DNA of 64,000 nt, from assembly GCA_016699445.1 (NCBI GenBank), contig CP064976.1, forward strand, positions 2,604,001-2,668,000, read 5' to 3'. Both the position numbers and the translations under genes were made by a program. This document shows, in pieces, positions 27,192 through 36,393 of this stretch. The notes below the pieces were generated by a model. It had not been told where the DNA came from and made no database searches. It saw only the letters and a program-made list of their open reading frames with translations. This stretch comes from Deltaproteobacteria bacterium (GTDB lineage Bacteria > UBA10199 > JACPAL01 > GCA-016699445). Each line of letters starts with the position of its first letter. Within the stretch, counting starts at the first letter, position 1.

Positions 27192-29511
27192 GCCTTTTCT
27201 GTTCCAGAATCATCCCTCTCAAAACCACAACCTTCTTTAGGACAACGTACTTTGTTTCCAGCTTTGGAAACCTTGGCGAGCAAGGTCACACACTGACATT
27301 TCGGGCAGGGTTCTTTGAGAGGTGTTTCCCAAGTGGCGAATTTGCATTCGGGGTATTTGTTGCAGCCGTAGAAGAACCGTCCGGTCTTGGCCTTTCGTTC
27401 GACGAGCATTCCAGTCGCACAATCAGGGCAATTGATTCCGGTGGTAATTGTTTTTGTGGATTTGCATTCAGGATATTTAGAACACGCTAAAAACTTACCA
27501 AAACGACCTGTCTTGACAATCATATCGGAGCCGCATTTATCGCATTTTTCTCCTGTGGCTTCCATTTTGATAAGAGTGATTTTCCCTTCTTCATCTTTGG
27601 TAAATTCACTGGTAAATTTACAATCTGGATATTTGGTACAGGCTAAAAACTCTCCCCGTTTACCCCATTTGATAATGGTGGCGCCACCACATTTTTCACA
27701 CACAATATCCGTGGGAATTTCCTGACGCTTGATATTGCGCATCGTGAGTTTAGCTTTTTCCAAAGTTTCGGCAAAAGGTGTGTAGAAATCTTTCAGAGTT
27801 GTTTCATAAGTCTTACTGCCCTCTTCCACATCATCGAGTTCATTTTCCATCTGAGCGGTAAATTCGACGTTAAAAATGTTAGGGAAGCTTTCGACAAGAA
27901 CATCACACACAATAAAACCTAAATCGGTAGGTTTGTAGACCCTTTGGTCTTTTGAACATATTCTTTATCGACAAGATTAGAAAGAATCGCCGCATAAGTT
28001 GAAGGTCGGCCAATTCCATTTTCTTCCAATTCTTTAATTAATGAAGCATCAGAAAATCGAGGAGGAGGTTCGGTAAAGTGTTGTTCAGGCTTCCAATCTT
28101 TAATCTTAAGAATATCCCCTTCTTTAAGATCCGGCATTTGGCCAGCGCTTTCGTCATCTTCTTCGCCTGTATCCGAATCTTTTTTCTTCGACTTTAAATC
28201 TTCTTCAACGGGAGCTTCGTAGACTTTTAGAAATCCTGAAAATTTGATCAAAGATCCACTCGCGCGATAAGCATAATCACCGGCTGTGATTTCAAAAGAA
28301 GTCTGATCGTAAATCGCCGAAGTCATTTGGGAAGCGATAAATCGTTTCCAAATCAACTCATACAAACGAAACATGTCGTATTCTAAAAATGATTTGATCG
28401 ATTCCGGTGTACGGGAAGCTGCTGTGGGTCGAATAGCTTCATGAGCATCTTGAGCGGATTTTTTTGTTTTAAAAACATTGGGACTTGTTGGAAGAAATTC
28501 TTTCCCCCAATTTTGCAGCACAAGATCACGAGCTTCTGCAATGGCATCATTAGAGACACGTACAGAATCTGTTCTCATGTAGGTAATCAAACCCACCAAA
28601 CCTTCTTCTCCCAACTCAATACCTTCATAAAGCTTTTGAGCCAGCGTCATGGTCTTGGAAGCACTAAAACCCAATTTATGAGAAGCTTCTTGTTGAAGTT
28701 TACTGGTGATAAATGGCGGATACGGATGACGACGACGCTCTTTTTTTGTTACTTTTGTGAGTGTGTGAATCTCTTTTTTCAGCGTCTCTAAAATATTTTT
28801 GGATTCGTCCGCATTGGAGATCTTAATTTTCTTCCCTTGAAAGTGCGAAATATGAGCTTCAAAAGGTGGTGGTACTGAGCCTTCCATTAAAACATCAAGA
28901 CTCCAATATTCTTCAGGAATAAAAGCTTTTACAGCACGTTCCCTCTCACAAATGATACGCAAAGCCACGGTTTGTACACGCCCCGCTGATAATCCACGAC
29001 GCACCTTATCCCACAAAAGCGGGCTGACTTGGTAACCACCAAGCGATCCAAAAACACGACGCGCTTGCTGTGCATCAAAGAGATTACGGCGAAGCTCGAT
29101 GGGATTTTGAATAGCTTCTGTGACAGCTTTTTTAGTAATTTCATTAAAGAGAACTCGATGAACAGGCTTTCGATTTTCGGCTTTTTTCTTTCCTTTTCCA
29201 TGTCCTGCAACAATTTCATCAGCCACATGCCAAGCGATTGCTTCTCCTTCGCGGTCCGGATCGGTCGCGATATAGATGACATCGACGCCATCTGCGATCT
29301 TCCTCAGCTCATCAATGACTTTCTTCTTCGCTTCAATAACTTGATAGGTAGGTTGAAAATCATGTTCGATATCCACACCGATTTTGCTTTTGGGCAAATC
29401 CTTGATATGACCAACAGAGGCTTTGACTTTAAAGCCTTTGCCCAAATATTTTTCAATAGTCTTAGCTTTAGCGGGAGATTCAACAACCACAAGTGACTTA
29501 GTCATAGCCAT
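27188..29511 (-). CDS. topA: DNA topoisomerase I, broken by a frameshift
   Basis: Type IA topoisomerase. The Toprim domain is at the N-terminus (KSLVVVESPAKAKTIEKYLG, DPDREGEAIAWH), the active Tyr lies in GLITYMRTDSVRVS, and four C-terminal Cys4 zinc ribbons follow (CEKCGG..., CDKCGS..., CPDCAT..., CPKCQC...). The frame breaks at a CCC run (27940-27942). One added base joins KTKG to YKPTDLGFIVCDVLVE. The joined protein is about 775 residues, normal. It follows dprA directly (one-base overlap), the order seen in many deltaproteobacteria and Firmicutes. Confidence 0.9.
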
Positions 29512-30440
29512 TAATGAACCCCCTGCTTTGCTTGAAAACGACTTCCAGGGAGTGTTTGAATCTGATTATTCATCTCAAGCTCTAATAAAAGCTCACTGAT
29601 CTCATTCATCGAAAATCCTGATTCGTGGCTTAATTCATCAATATGTTTTGGTTGTGACGCCTCTTTCAAAAGTAGTTCCATGATTTTTTTCTGATCTGGA
29701 GGGAGCAAGGGCAGTTCTTGTTGAATAGCCTTTTTGACAGAAGAAGTTTTCAGATCCTTCAATACCAACTGTGGCAACATCAACTTTGGAAATTCAGATA
29801 CAATATCATTCACGCATGTCACGAGTTTGGCTCCCCCTTGAATCAAATGATGTGTTCCTTGCGAAACTGAAGACGTAATAAGACCCGGAACAGCAAAAAC
29901 TTCACGACCTTGTTCAGCCGCCATGCGGGCTGTAATCAAAGATCCGCTTTTAAAGCCGGCCTCAACCACCACAACTCCCATGGAAAGTCCACTGATGATT
30001 CGATTGCGCTTGGGGAATGTCCAAGGAGCTCCTCGTGTGCCTGGCTCCAATTCCGATAGGCAGCAACCATTGGATTCAATCTGAAGTCTCAATTGTTTAT
30101 TCGCTGCTGGAAACGTCGTTTCTATACTTGTTCCAAAAACAGCAATCGTTTTTCCGCCTGCTTCCAGAGCTCCTTCATGCGCTGCTGTATCAATCCCTTC
30201 AGCCATCCCACTCACAATAACAAAACCTAACGACGCTAACTCTTTCGCTAATTTTTTAGCGACTTCGCGACCATAGGTAGAAGCTTCACGAGCACCCACG
30301 ATAGCCATGAGGTATGAAGAACTGAGAACAGAACTATCTCCTGAGACCCATAACTTTTGAGGGTAATCTGAAATCTCTTTAAGACGAGAGGGGTATAAGG
30401 AATTTTCAGGCTGAAGAACCTGAGCCTGTGTCACCACCAT
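29511..30440 (-). CDS. dprA: DNA processing protein DprA, short form
   Basis: About 309 residues: Rossmann-like DprA core (LMAIVGAREASTYGREVA, VSGMAEGIDTAAHEGAL, FPKRNRIISGLS, SLITARMAAEQGREVFAVPG) plus a C-terminal winged helix (ASQPKHIDELSHESGFS). It loads RecA on incoming single-stranded DNA in transformable bacteria. The N-terminal SAM domain found in many homologues is absent: the core motif LYPSRL begins about residue 15 from the start chosen here (30440). Met codons at 30494 and 30521 are alternatives. It overlaps the HU gene's acidic tail. Confidence 0.86.
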   Translation of the reverse strand: MVVTQAQVLQPENSLYPSRLKEISDYPQKLWVSGDSSVLSSSYLMAIVGAREASTYGREVAKKLAKELASLGFVIVSGMAEGIDTAAHEGALEAGGKTIAVFGTSIETTFPAANKQLRLQIESNGCCLSELEPGTRGAPWTFPKRNRIISGLSMGVVVVEAGFKSGSLITARMAAEQGREVFAVPGLITSSVSQGTHHLIQGGAKLVTCVNDIVSEFPKLMLPQLVLKDLKTSSVKKAIQQELPLLPPDQKKIMELLLKEASQPKHIDELSHESGFSMNEISELLLELEMNNQIQTLPGSRFQAKQGVH

Positions 30441-30762
30441 TGGAGTCACTTTCACTACTTCCGGGTTTCTTTGTTTTTGGATGGTTCCAGTCATCGACCA
30501 ACTCTTTGAGCTCTTTTCCAACTTTAAAGAAAGGAAGTTTTTTGGGTTTTACTTGAATGGATTCACCTGTACGAGGATTACGCCCCTTATATGACTCATA
30601 CTCTCGAACCACAAAACTCCCGAAACCTCTGATTTCAATACGTCCACCGGTCACCAACGCATTGGACATGGAATCAAAAATCAGATTCACGACTTCTTCA
30701 GCCGTTTTATGTTGAAGTTTTGCCTGTTCGGCGATCATGTTGACTAGGTCTGATTTATTCAT
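30406..30762 (-). CDS. HU/IHF-family DNA-binding protein with a Ser-Gly tail
   Basis: 118 residues from the ATG at 30762 (MNKSDLVNMIAEQA). The HU fold is complete, with the DNA-binding arm GFGSFVVREYESYKGRNPRTGESIQV and the end FKVGKELKELVD. It then continues for about 28 residues (NHPKTKKPGSSESDSNGGDTGSGSSA), which is not part of the HU fold. In this place (next to dprA-topA) the gene is probably hup or ihfB. A second family member is at 36060. The 129 bases upstream contain only the tRNA-Arg promoter region. Confidence 0.88.
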   Translation of the reverse strand: MNKSDLVNMIAEQAKLQHKTAEEVVNLIFDSMSNALVTGGRIEIRGFGSFVVREYESYKGRNPRTGESIQVKPKKLPFFKVGKELKELVDDWNHPKTKKPGSSESDSNGGDTGSGSSA

Positions 30763-30850
30763 AGTAGAACCTATTAATTTCATTGGTAAATTAACAGCTA
30801 ATCCTTAACTGGTCAAATAAATGATAATAAATTATGTTTTTTTTGAAAAT

Positions 30851-30881
30851 TTGACAGAGGAAATAAACCCCTACATATATT
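30851..30881 (+). promoter_or_regulatory. Sigma-70-like promoter for tRNA-Arg(CCG)-gph
   Basis: Perfect TTGACA at 30851-30856, then CATATA (17-bp spacing) or TATATT (19-bp spacing) before the tRNA that begins at 30892. It would drive both the tRNA and the gph gene behind it. Confidence 0.6.
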
Positions 30882-30891
30882 GTATCCTTAA

Positions 30892-30963
30892 GCCCCCATA
30901 GCACAATGGATAGTGTACGAGCCTCCGAAGCTTGGGATGCAGGTTCGATTCCTGCTGGGGGCA
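30892..30963 (+). tRNA. tRNA-Arg (CCG)
   Basis: Complete cloverleaf: acceptor GCCCCCA/TGGGGGC, D-stem GCAC/GTGT, anticodon stem CGAGC/GCTTG with loop CTCCGAA (anticodon CCG), T-stem GCAGG/CCTGC. CCA is not encoded. It ends one base before the ATG region of gph. Confidence 0.96.
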
Positions 30964-30964
30964 C

Positions 30965-31618
30965 ATGAAAATATCTCTTTTTATATTTGATTTGGACGGA
31001 ACAATTATTGATTCCAAGCGGGACATTGCCGCCTCTGTCAATTACACGATGAAGGCCTTAGGACTCAAAGAGCTCCCTGAAAATATTATTTATGATTTTG
31101 TGGGCTTAGGTGTTACCCCCCTCATTCAACAAGCCGTTGAAGAAGCTGGTGGACCACAGGCTTTTCCCAAGGCTCTTGATATTTTCAAAACTCATTATAA
31201 TGAGCACCTCTTAGATACGACGGTCCCTTTTGATGGAGTTTGGGACATATTAGAATACTTTCAGAAAACACCTAAGGTCGTTTTAACAAATAAATCACAG
31301 GGTTATTCTGAAAAAATTATAGAAGGCTTGAAGTTAAACAAATATTTCAAGAGCATTTTTGGAGGTGATACCAGCTTTCCTAAAAAACCAGATCCAACGA
31401 TTGTCTACCATCTTATGAAGGAATATCACTCAAGCCCTGAAAACACTCTAATTATTGGTGATAGCTTGGTGGATATTAAAACTGGGAAAAATGCCGGCAT
31501 TCTCACCTGTGGAGCCTTTTACGGATTTCGTCCAAGAGAAGAAATTGAAAAATCAGGATGTGATTATAAAATCGAAAAAATTCAGGAAATGATAAAACTT
31601 TTTCCGATAGATAATTAA
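30965..31618 (+). CDS. gph: Phosphoglycolate phosphatase-like HAD hydrolase
   Basis: 217 residues. The nucleophile motif FDLDGTIIDSKRDI is near residue 8, LTNKSQGYSEKIIEG carries motif II, KKPDP the Lys of motif III, and IIGDSLVDIKTGKNAG the motif IV acidic pair. The alpha-helical cap follows motif I, as in Gph and related PGPases. The ATG lies two bases after the tRNA-Arg 3' end, so the only Shine-Dalgarno-like sequence (tgggggc) is inside the tRNA acceptor strand. Convergent overlap of four bases with the next gene. Confidence 0.87.
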   Translation: MKISLFIFDLDGTIIDSKRDIAASVNYTMKALGLKELPENIIYDFVGLGVTPLIQQAVEEAGGPQAFPKALDIFKTHYNEHLLDTTVPFDGVWDILEYFQKTPKVVLTNKSQGYSEKIIEGLKLNKYFKSIFGGDTSFPKKPDPTIVYHLMKEYHSSPENTLIIGDSLVDIKTGKNAGILTCGAFYGFRPREEIEKSGCDYKIEKIQEMIKLFPIDN

Positions 31619-32468
31619 ACACTAAATGAAGCCTGTTTTTGAAGAGAAGCTAATTGAAAAAGTTGAATATTAAGGGTGGCCAATATCTCTCGATTTTCAG
31701 GGGCTTCATTCTCCAAAATCATATGCAATCGTTTCGCAAAAGCTACAATCTCCTCTTTTGCTTTTTCAAAACCTTGCCTGGAAATAGCCACAGTCAAAAC
31801 TGAAAACGCACGCGAGATTTCTGGATCAATCAACAAAGATCGACTCGCTAAACGACAATATGAACGATAAAATTCTAAAAGATGAGGAGAATCGGCATCA
31901 TCAGAAATTGATAAAAGAGGATCTTTTCTGACATAGCCTTGAGATGTCCTTTTCAAAAGCCCTGCCTTTGTCAAAATAGCAATAGCTTCTTTGATTACCG
32001 ACAATTCCAACTCTGGCCTTAAATATTTTTGTATCCAAAGCTCATCTTTAACTTCGCCACGTCGAATACGCATTCTAACGATTTCCAATATGGGGAAAAA
32101 ATACCATTTTGAAAAAATAAAATGATGAATAGGGTCGATTGTTTTAACATTACTCAGATGCAGATGTTGAGCGAGCTTTCTGAAGAAAAAATCCCTTTCA
32201 TCAGCTTTTTTGGCTTGGTTATATTGAACCATGTCATAAAAAAACATCTCTGATTTCTCATCCAAACTAAAAGCTTGAGCTATTTTTCTAATACTCTTCT
32301 GAGCCAGATTTCTTTTTCCATCAATAATCAGCTTTAAAAAACTTGAAGATTTAATGCCGGCTTTACGATTAAAAACTCGATAGGAATAACCTCTTCCCCT
32401 TTTTTCTCTTCAATAAACCTATCGCGAAGATACTCGCGATAGTTTGTATAATTAAAAACTGAAATCAT
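31615..32468 (-). CDS. TIGR02147 family protein, broken by a frameshift
   Basis: The conserved N-terminus ISVFNYTNYREYLRDRF is read from the ATG at 32468. The frame is lost at a TTTTTT/CCCC run (32396-32405). One added base restores YSYRVFNRKAGIKSSSFLKL, then KRNLAQKSIRKIAQAF, and joins the remaining 216 residues to give about 284 in all. The family (with DUF4423) is typical of Fibrobacter, Bdellovibrio and related groups and has an HTH-like N-terminus, so a regulator is plausible. Function is not established. It ends convergently with gph. Confidence 0.78.
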
Positions 32469-32485
32469 CGTACCTTTACTTGATA

Positions 32486-32556
32486 TGCCCCGCCAGGAAT
32501 CGAACCTGGATTTAGAGCTTAGGAAACCCTTGTTCTATCCATTGAACTACGGGGGC
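32486..32556 (-). tRNA. tRNA-Arg (CCT), acceptor stem one base short
   Basis: Anticodon loop TTCCTAA (anticodon CCT), D-stem GTTC/GAAC, T-stem CCAGG/CCTGG. The 5' acceptor strand is GCCCCCG, but the 3' strand has only four G where five would pair (32488-32491 on the plus strand). One added base makes a perfect seven-pair stem. CCA is not encoded. Confidence 0.92.
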
Positions 32557-32563
32557 ATAAAAT

Positions 32564-33079
32564 TTAAAACTGAATCAGGGAAAATATCTCCTGACCTTTA
32601 AGTTTATCGCGACCTTTTAAAAAGTTTAATTCAACAACAAAAGCACATTCAATAACTTTGCCACCGCTTTTTTCAACCAATTGACAAGTAGCCGCACAGG
32701 TTCCACCGGTGGCTAAAAGATCATCAACAACCAATACGCGACTTCCGGCATGGATAGCATCTTCATGAATCTCCAATGTATCTGTTCCGTATTCTAATTC
32801 ATATGTAATAGAATGCGTTTTATAAGGAAGCTTTCCTTTTTTACGAACCGGAACAAAACCTGCATCAATACGGTAGGCTAAAGGAGCACCAAAAATAAAT
32901 CCACGAGACTCAATACCAATAATTGTATCAATTCCCTTTTCTGAATAACGTTTGGCTAAAAGATCAATGGTCTTTTGAAACGTCTTCACATCAGCTAAAA
33001 CAGGTGTGAGATCTTTAAAAATAATTCCAGGCTTAGGAAAATCAGCCACATCACGAATTTTATTTTTTAGTTCTTCCAT
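32564..33079 (-). CDS. apt: Adenine phosphoribosyltransferase
   Basis: 171 residues from the ATG at 33079, chosen for its strong Shine-Dalgarno (aaggag). IRDVADFPKPGIIFKDLTPVL is the Apt N-terminus, GIESRGFIFGAPLA and the PRPP-binding VLVVDDLLATGGT complete it. It salvages adenine to AMP. An upstream in-frame extension of ten residues was rejected. It overlaps the end of the M23 gene by 20 bases. Confidence 0.94.
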   Translation of the reverse strand: MEELKNKIRDVADFPKPGIIFKDLTPVLADVKTFQKTIDLLAKRYSEKGIDTIIGIESRGFIFGAPLAYRIDAGFVPVRKKGKLPYKTHSITYELEYGTDTLEIHEDAIHAGSRVLVVDDLLATGGTCAATCQLVEKSGGKVIECAFVVELNFLKGRDKLKGQEIFSLIQF

Positions 33080-34103
33080 TCTTTTTCTCCTTATGAACAG
33101 GTTTAACACTTATTTTTTTCTCAGGTCGCGCTCTTGATAGTTTTTTCTTTGCAACGACTTTTTGAGAACTCTTAGTTTCAACTACAACTACTTTCTTAGG
33201 CTTAACAGCCATCTTATTATCCACTTTTTCTTCGAGAGGTTCAGACTCATCGATATCAGCATGCTCATCACTTGAAGGGGCTTCTTCTTCATTCTCTTTC
33301 AAACTAGCAGGAGCAGCTTCTTCGAAAGCGATTTTTTTAGTATATTCATTCTTCGGCAAAAAGAATAAAGGGTTGCGTGATTTTGTATTTTCTCTCACTT
33401 CAAAATGAAGATGAGGCCCCGTCGCTCGTCCTGTTCTTCCCACTTTAGCAATGATCTGACCTTTTTTTACTTTTTGACCTAATTTGACCAAATTAGCAGA
33501 ATTATGTGCGTAAACCGTAAAAAAATCGTCTTCATGTTTTAGCAAAACAAGATTTCCATAGCCACGCATCCTTTTGGCAAACACAACTTCTCCAGCAGCA
33601 GCAGCAGCAATGGGGGCTCCAATAGGAGATCGAATATCAATACCATCATGCCTTCTTCCATGTCTCATCCCAAAGGGTGACGATATTTCTCCTTGGATCG
33701 GCCAACTGAATCTACCTCTTTCTAAAACAACACGATCGTCTGTTTCGATTTTTTCCTGTTCCTGAGGTTTGCCTTTTTGAGTTTTTCTTGATGCTACCTT
33801 TGTCTTAATTTTTGGCTTATTTTTAGACTGAGATTTAGAAGTTTTTTTAGATTTCTCAATCAGACTGGCCAAACCTCGAGGAGTCATTCCTGGAATATAA
33901 ATCGATCGTCCAGGCTTGAGCTGTTGTGAGCTTTCAATATTATTTTCTTCAGCAATTTCCTGAGCACTAACTTTATATTTTGAAGAAATTTTAGCGAGCG
34001 TATCGCCTTCACTGACACGATAATACATTCCTTTTCGTGTATAGATATGGGTGCACGCATTGAAAGTAAGAGTGACTAATAACAAAAATAAAATTTTTTT
34101 CAT
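33060..34103 (-). CDS. LysM and M23 peptidase lipoprotein (NlpD/EnvC-like)
   Basis: 347 residues. A lipoprotein signal (LLLVTLTFNAC) leads to a LysM domain at about 27-72 (YRVSEGDTLAKISSKYKVS), then a basic linker, then a peptidase-M23 domain with HDGIDIRSPIGAPIAA (zinc His and Asp) and GPHLHFEVR (HxH). This suggests a periplasmic factor acting on, or activating amidases for, peptidoglycan at division. The long Lys-rich tail is unusual. It is in the conserved surE-pcm-nlpD order and overlaps pcm by four bases. Confidence 0.9.
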   Translation of the reverse strand: MKKILFLLLVTLTFNACTHIYTRKGMYYRVSEGDTLAKISSKYKVSAQEIAEENNIESSQQLKPGRSIYIPGMTPRGLASLIEKSKKTSKSQSKNKPKIKTKVASRKTQKGKPQEQEKIETDDRVVLERGRFSWPIQGEISSPFGMRHGRRHDGIDIRSPIGAPIAAAAAGEVVFAKRMRGYGNLVLLKHEDDFFTVYAHNSANLVKLGQKVKKGQIIAKVGRTGRATGPHLHFEVRENTKSRNPLFFLPKNEYTKKIAFEEAAPASLKENEEEAPSSDEHADIDESEPLEEKVDNKMAVKPKKVVVVETKSSQKVVAKKKLSRARPEKKISVKPVHKEKKNGRTKK

Positions 34104-34747
34104 ATTTCCTGCCAGCCATATTGACCTACCAATTTAACGAAGCGGCATTCGGTCAGCTTTTCCTGTTCAAGTCTACCGGATTTTTTTCTGATGCGGATAA
34201 GGGTTTGAACCTCTTCAGAACCTACGGGAATCACAAGACGTCCCCCTTCGGCCAATTGATTTAAATAGGCTTCTGGCACGTGTGGGGATGCTGCAGTCAC
34301 AATAATAGCATCATAGGGAGATTCTTCAGGCCAACCTAAAGTCCCATCACCAATTCTTAACGTAATATTGAGAAGGCCTAAGCGATAAAAAGTCCGTCGA
34401 GCTTTGTTTGAAAGAGATGTCAGACGTTCGATGGAATAAACTTTTTTTGTCAGTTGTGAAAGAATCGCAGTTTGATAACCAGACCCTGTACCAATCTCCA
34501 AAACCTTTTCCTGGCCTGTTAATTCGAGAGCTTGAGTCATAAAAGCAACAATATGAGGTTGGGATATAGTTTGTTTAAGGCCGATATTCAGTGGATGATC
34601 TTGATACGCTTGATTAGTCATTCCGGAATCCACAAACTCGTGTCGTGGAGTACGGCTCATCACTTCAATGACATGTGGATCTGAAATTCCACGAGCCAAA
34701 AGCTGTTCATTGACCATTTTTTTTCTGGCAATATGGAAATCCACCAT
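34100..34747 (-). CDS. pcm: Protein-L-isoaspartate O-methyltransferase
   Basis: 215 residues. ARGISDPHVIEVMSRTPRHEFV is the PCMT N-terminal motif, LKQTISQPHIVAFMTQAL the substrate region, and VLEIGTGSGYQTAIL the SAM motif I. The C-terminal RFVKLVGQYGW is typical. It repairs isoaspartyl residues. Coupled by one base to surE upstream and by four bases to the M23 gene downstream. Confidence 0.95.
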   Translation of the reverse strand: MVDFHIARKKMVNEQLLARGISDPHVIEVMSRTPRHEFVDSGMTNQAYQDHPLNIGLKQTISQPHIVAFMTQALELTGQEKVLEIGTGSGYQTAILSQLTKKVYSIERLTSLSNKARRTFYRLGLLNITLRIGDGTLGWPEESPYDAIIVTAASPHVPEAYLNQLAEGGRLVIPVGSEEVQTLIRIRKKSGRLEQEKLTECRFVKLVGQYGWQEI

Positions 34748-35502
34748 TAAAACTTCCAGCCCTTCATTTCTTCCAATTGAAGATAATGAGTCATATCTGT
34801 TTGTAAGGGTGTGATGGAAACCATCTTTTTTTGAATCATATTTCCATCAGAAGTTGGGATATCATCAAAAGTACGATCATCACCACCAATCCAAAAATAC
34901 TTGCGCCCTCTGGGATCGATTTTTTCAAAAATAACTTCTTCATAGTTTCTCTTTCCCAACTTCGCAAAAGAGATGCCCTTGATTTGTTTGAGAGGAAGAT
35001 TGGGAATATTCACATTGAGAGTCACACCACGCGGCAAACCTTCCTGAATAACTTTCTTCATTATTTTTTTCGCATAATGAGCCGCAGAATTAAAAATAGG
35101 CTTTTCTTGTCCCCAAGAAACTAACGAAAAAGCTACAGAAGGAATTTTAGATAAAGCCCCTTCCACCGCAGCTGAGACTGTTCCTGAATAGTGCACATCA
35201 TCACCAAGATTGGCTCCACGATTAATTCCCGACACAACAAAGTCAGGTTTCTTTTTGAGAATTTCGTGGATGGCTAAAGTAACACAATCGGTAGGCGTCC
35301 CATCGACAGAATAAATAGAATCACTGTGCTTATAAACTCTCAATGGACGGTGTAGCGTCAATGCATGACTAGCGGCACTCTGTTCGCTGTCTGGAGCCAC
35401 AACAATGACCTGCCCCAGCCCTTGCATGGCTTTAGTCAAAGCCTGAATTCCTTCAGAGCGAAATCCATCATCATTTGAAACAAGAATAAGAGGATTTTTC
35501 AT
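34747..35502 (-). CDS. surE: 5'/3'-nucleotidase SurE
   Basis: 251 residues from the ATG at 35502. The metal-binding VSNDDGFRSEGIQ is at the N-terminus, and SGINRGANLGDDVHYSGTVSAA is the second signature. The start was placed here because the 26 residues that could be read upstream (starting MAQPGSALAWGARG) are translated tRNA-Pro sequence, a common annotation artefact. The ATG is only 10 bases behind the tRNA 3' end and has no visible ribosome binding site. Confidence 0.95.
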   Translation of the reverse strand: MKNPLILVSNDDGFRSEGIQALTKAMQGLGQVIVVAPDSEQSAASHALTLHRPLRVYKHSDSIYSVDGTPTDCVTLAIHEILKKKPDFVVSGINRGANLGDDVHYSGTVSAAVEGALSKIPSVAFSLVSWGQEKPIFNSAAHYAKKIMKKVIQEGLPRGVTLNVNIPNLPLKQIKGISFAKLGKRNYEEVIFEKIDPRGRKYFWIGGDDRTFDDIPTSDGNMIQKKMVSITPLQTDMTHYLQLEEMKGWKF

Positions 35503-35512
35503 GATTATAAAG

Positions 35513-35586
35513 TCGGGACGGCGAGATTTGAACTCGCGACCCCTTGCACCCCAAGCAAGTGCGCTACCAGGCTGCGCCACGTCCCG
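35513..35586 (-). tRNA. tRNA-Pro (GGG)
   Basis: 74-base cloverleaf with acceptor CGGGACG/CGTCCCG, anticodon stem CTTGC/GCAAG, loop TTGGGGT (anticodon GGG) and T-arm GAGTTCAAATCTC. CCA is not encoded. It immediately precedes surE on the same strand. Confidence 0.96.
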
Positions 35587-35615
35587 AACTACATTGTTTG
35601 TATTTTTAAAGAGGG

Positions 35616-36047
35616 CTACCTCTGCAACATCTGTAAAACCTCTTCAAGTTCCTTTTTGATATTTTTGAAGAATTTTACATCAACCTTGGAATGATTTGTT
35701 TCTGTTGTCTTTTGGATATCTTCATCACCAGAAAAACCTAGTGACATTTGATGTTCAGGATCTTCATGGATCAAAGGATGATCTTCCGATTTTTCATGAT
35801 CGGTCTCTGCTCTTAATTCACGAATTCTTTTTCTAGCACCATCAATGGTAAATCCTTCAGAATACAAAAGCTTTTTAATCAACATGACAGTATCAATGTC
35901 TTTTTTTCGATAAAGCCTTTGATTAGATTTTGATTTGATGGGGGTTATTTCTTTAAATTCAGATTCCCAATAACGAAGAACATAAGGCTCCAAATCTGCA
36001 ATTTGAGCCACTTCACCAATCTTGTAGTAAAGCTTGTCTAAAATCAT
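35616..36047 (-). CDS. MerR-family HTH regulator
   Basis: 143 residues. The N-terminal winged helix (YKIGEVAQIADLEPYVLRYWESEF) and the following RLYRKKDIDTVMLIKKLLYSEGFTI are typical of the MerR-like gene that follows ihfA in deltaproteobacteria. The tail is acidic and then coiled (IKKELEEVLQMLQR), with no metal- or drug-binding cysteines, so the ligand is unknown. It lies 12 bases after ihfA. Confidence 0.88.
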   Translation of the reverse strand: MILDKLYYKIGEVAQIADLEPYVLRYWESEFKEITPIKSKSNQRLYRKKDIDTVMLIKKLLYSEGFTIDGARKRIRELRAETDHEKSEDHPLIHEDPEHQMSLGFSGDEDIQKTTETNHSKVDVKFFKNIKKELEEVLQMLQR

Positions 36048-36059
36048 GAAAAAGAATTT

Positions 36060-36368
36060 CTATTCTTCTTCCTTAAAACCTTCAGGAAGAGTTTCGTTGT
36101 TAATGGCAGCTTTTAATACTTGGCTTGGTCTGAATGTCAGAACACGACGAGCTGTAATTTCGATAGATTGACCCGTTTGAGGATTACGACCCATACGCGG
36201 TCTTTTTTCACGAACAACAAAATTGCCAAAACCAGAAATTTTAATTTTTTCGCCTTTTTCCAGAGTTTTTTTAAGACAATCAAAAATCAGCTCTACAATG
36301 TCGCTCGATTCCTTTTTTGAAAATCCAATCTTGGTATATACATTCTCAACAATTTCCGCTTTTGTCAT
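36060..36368 (-). CDS. ihfA: Integration host factor alpha-like DNA-binding protein
   Basis: 102 residues: MTKAEIVENVYTKIGFSKKESSDIVE, then GFGNFVVREKRPRMGRNPQTGQSIEI (beta-arm with the Pro that intercalates in DNA), ending FRPSQVLKAAIN. The position directly after pheT is the standard one for ihfA, which favours IHF over HU. Good ribosome binding site (ggagg). Confidence 0.93.
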   Translation of the reverse strand: MTKAEIVENVYTKIGFSKKESSDIVELIFDCLKKTLEKGEKIKISGFGNFVVREKRPRMGRNPQTGQSIEITARRVLTFRPSQVLKAAINNETLPEGFKEEE

Positions 36369-36393
36369 ATTTCCTCCAGTAAAGCTTTAAGTG

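Noticed and set aside
35503..35580. N-terminal extension of SurE starting MAQPGSALAWGARG
   Set aside because: These codons are the tRNA-Pro gene read as protein, a known artefact. The SurE signature starts at the Met at 35502.
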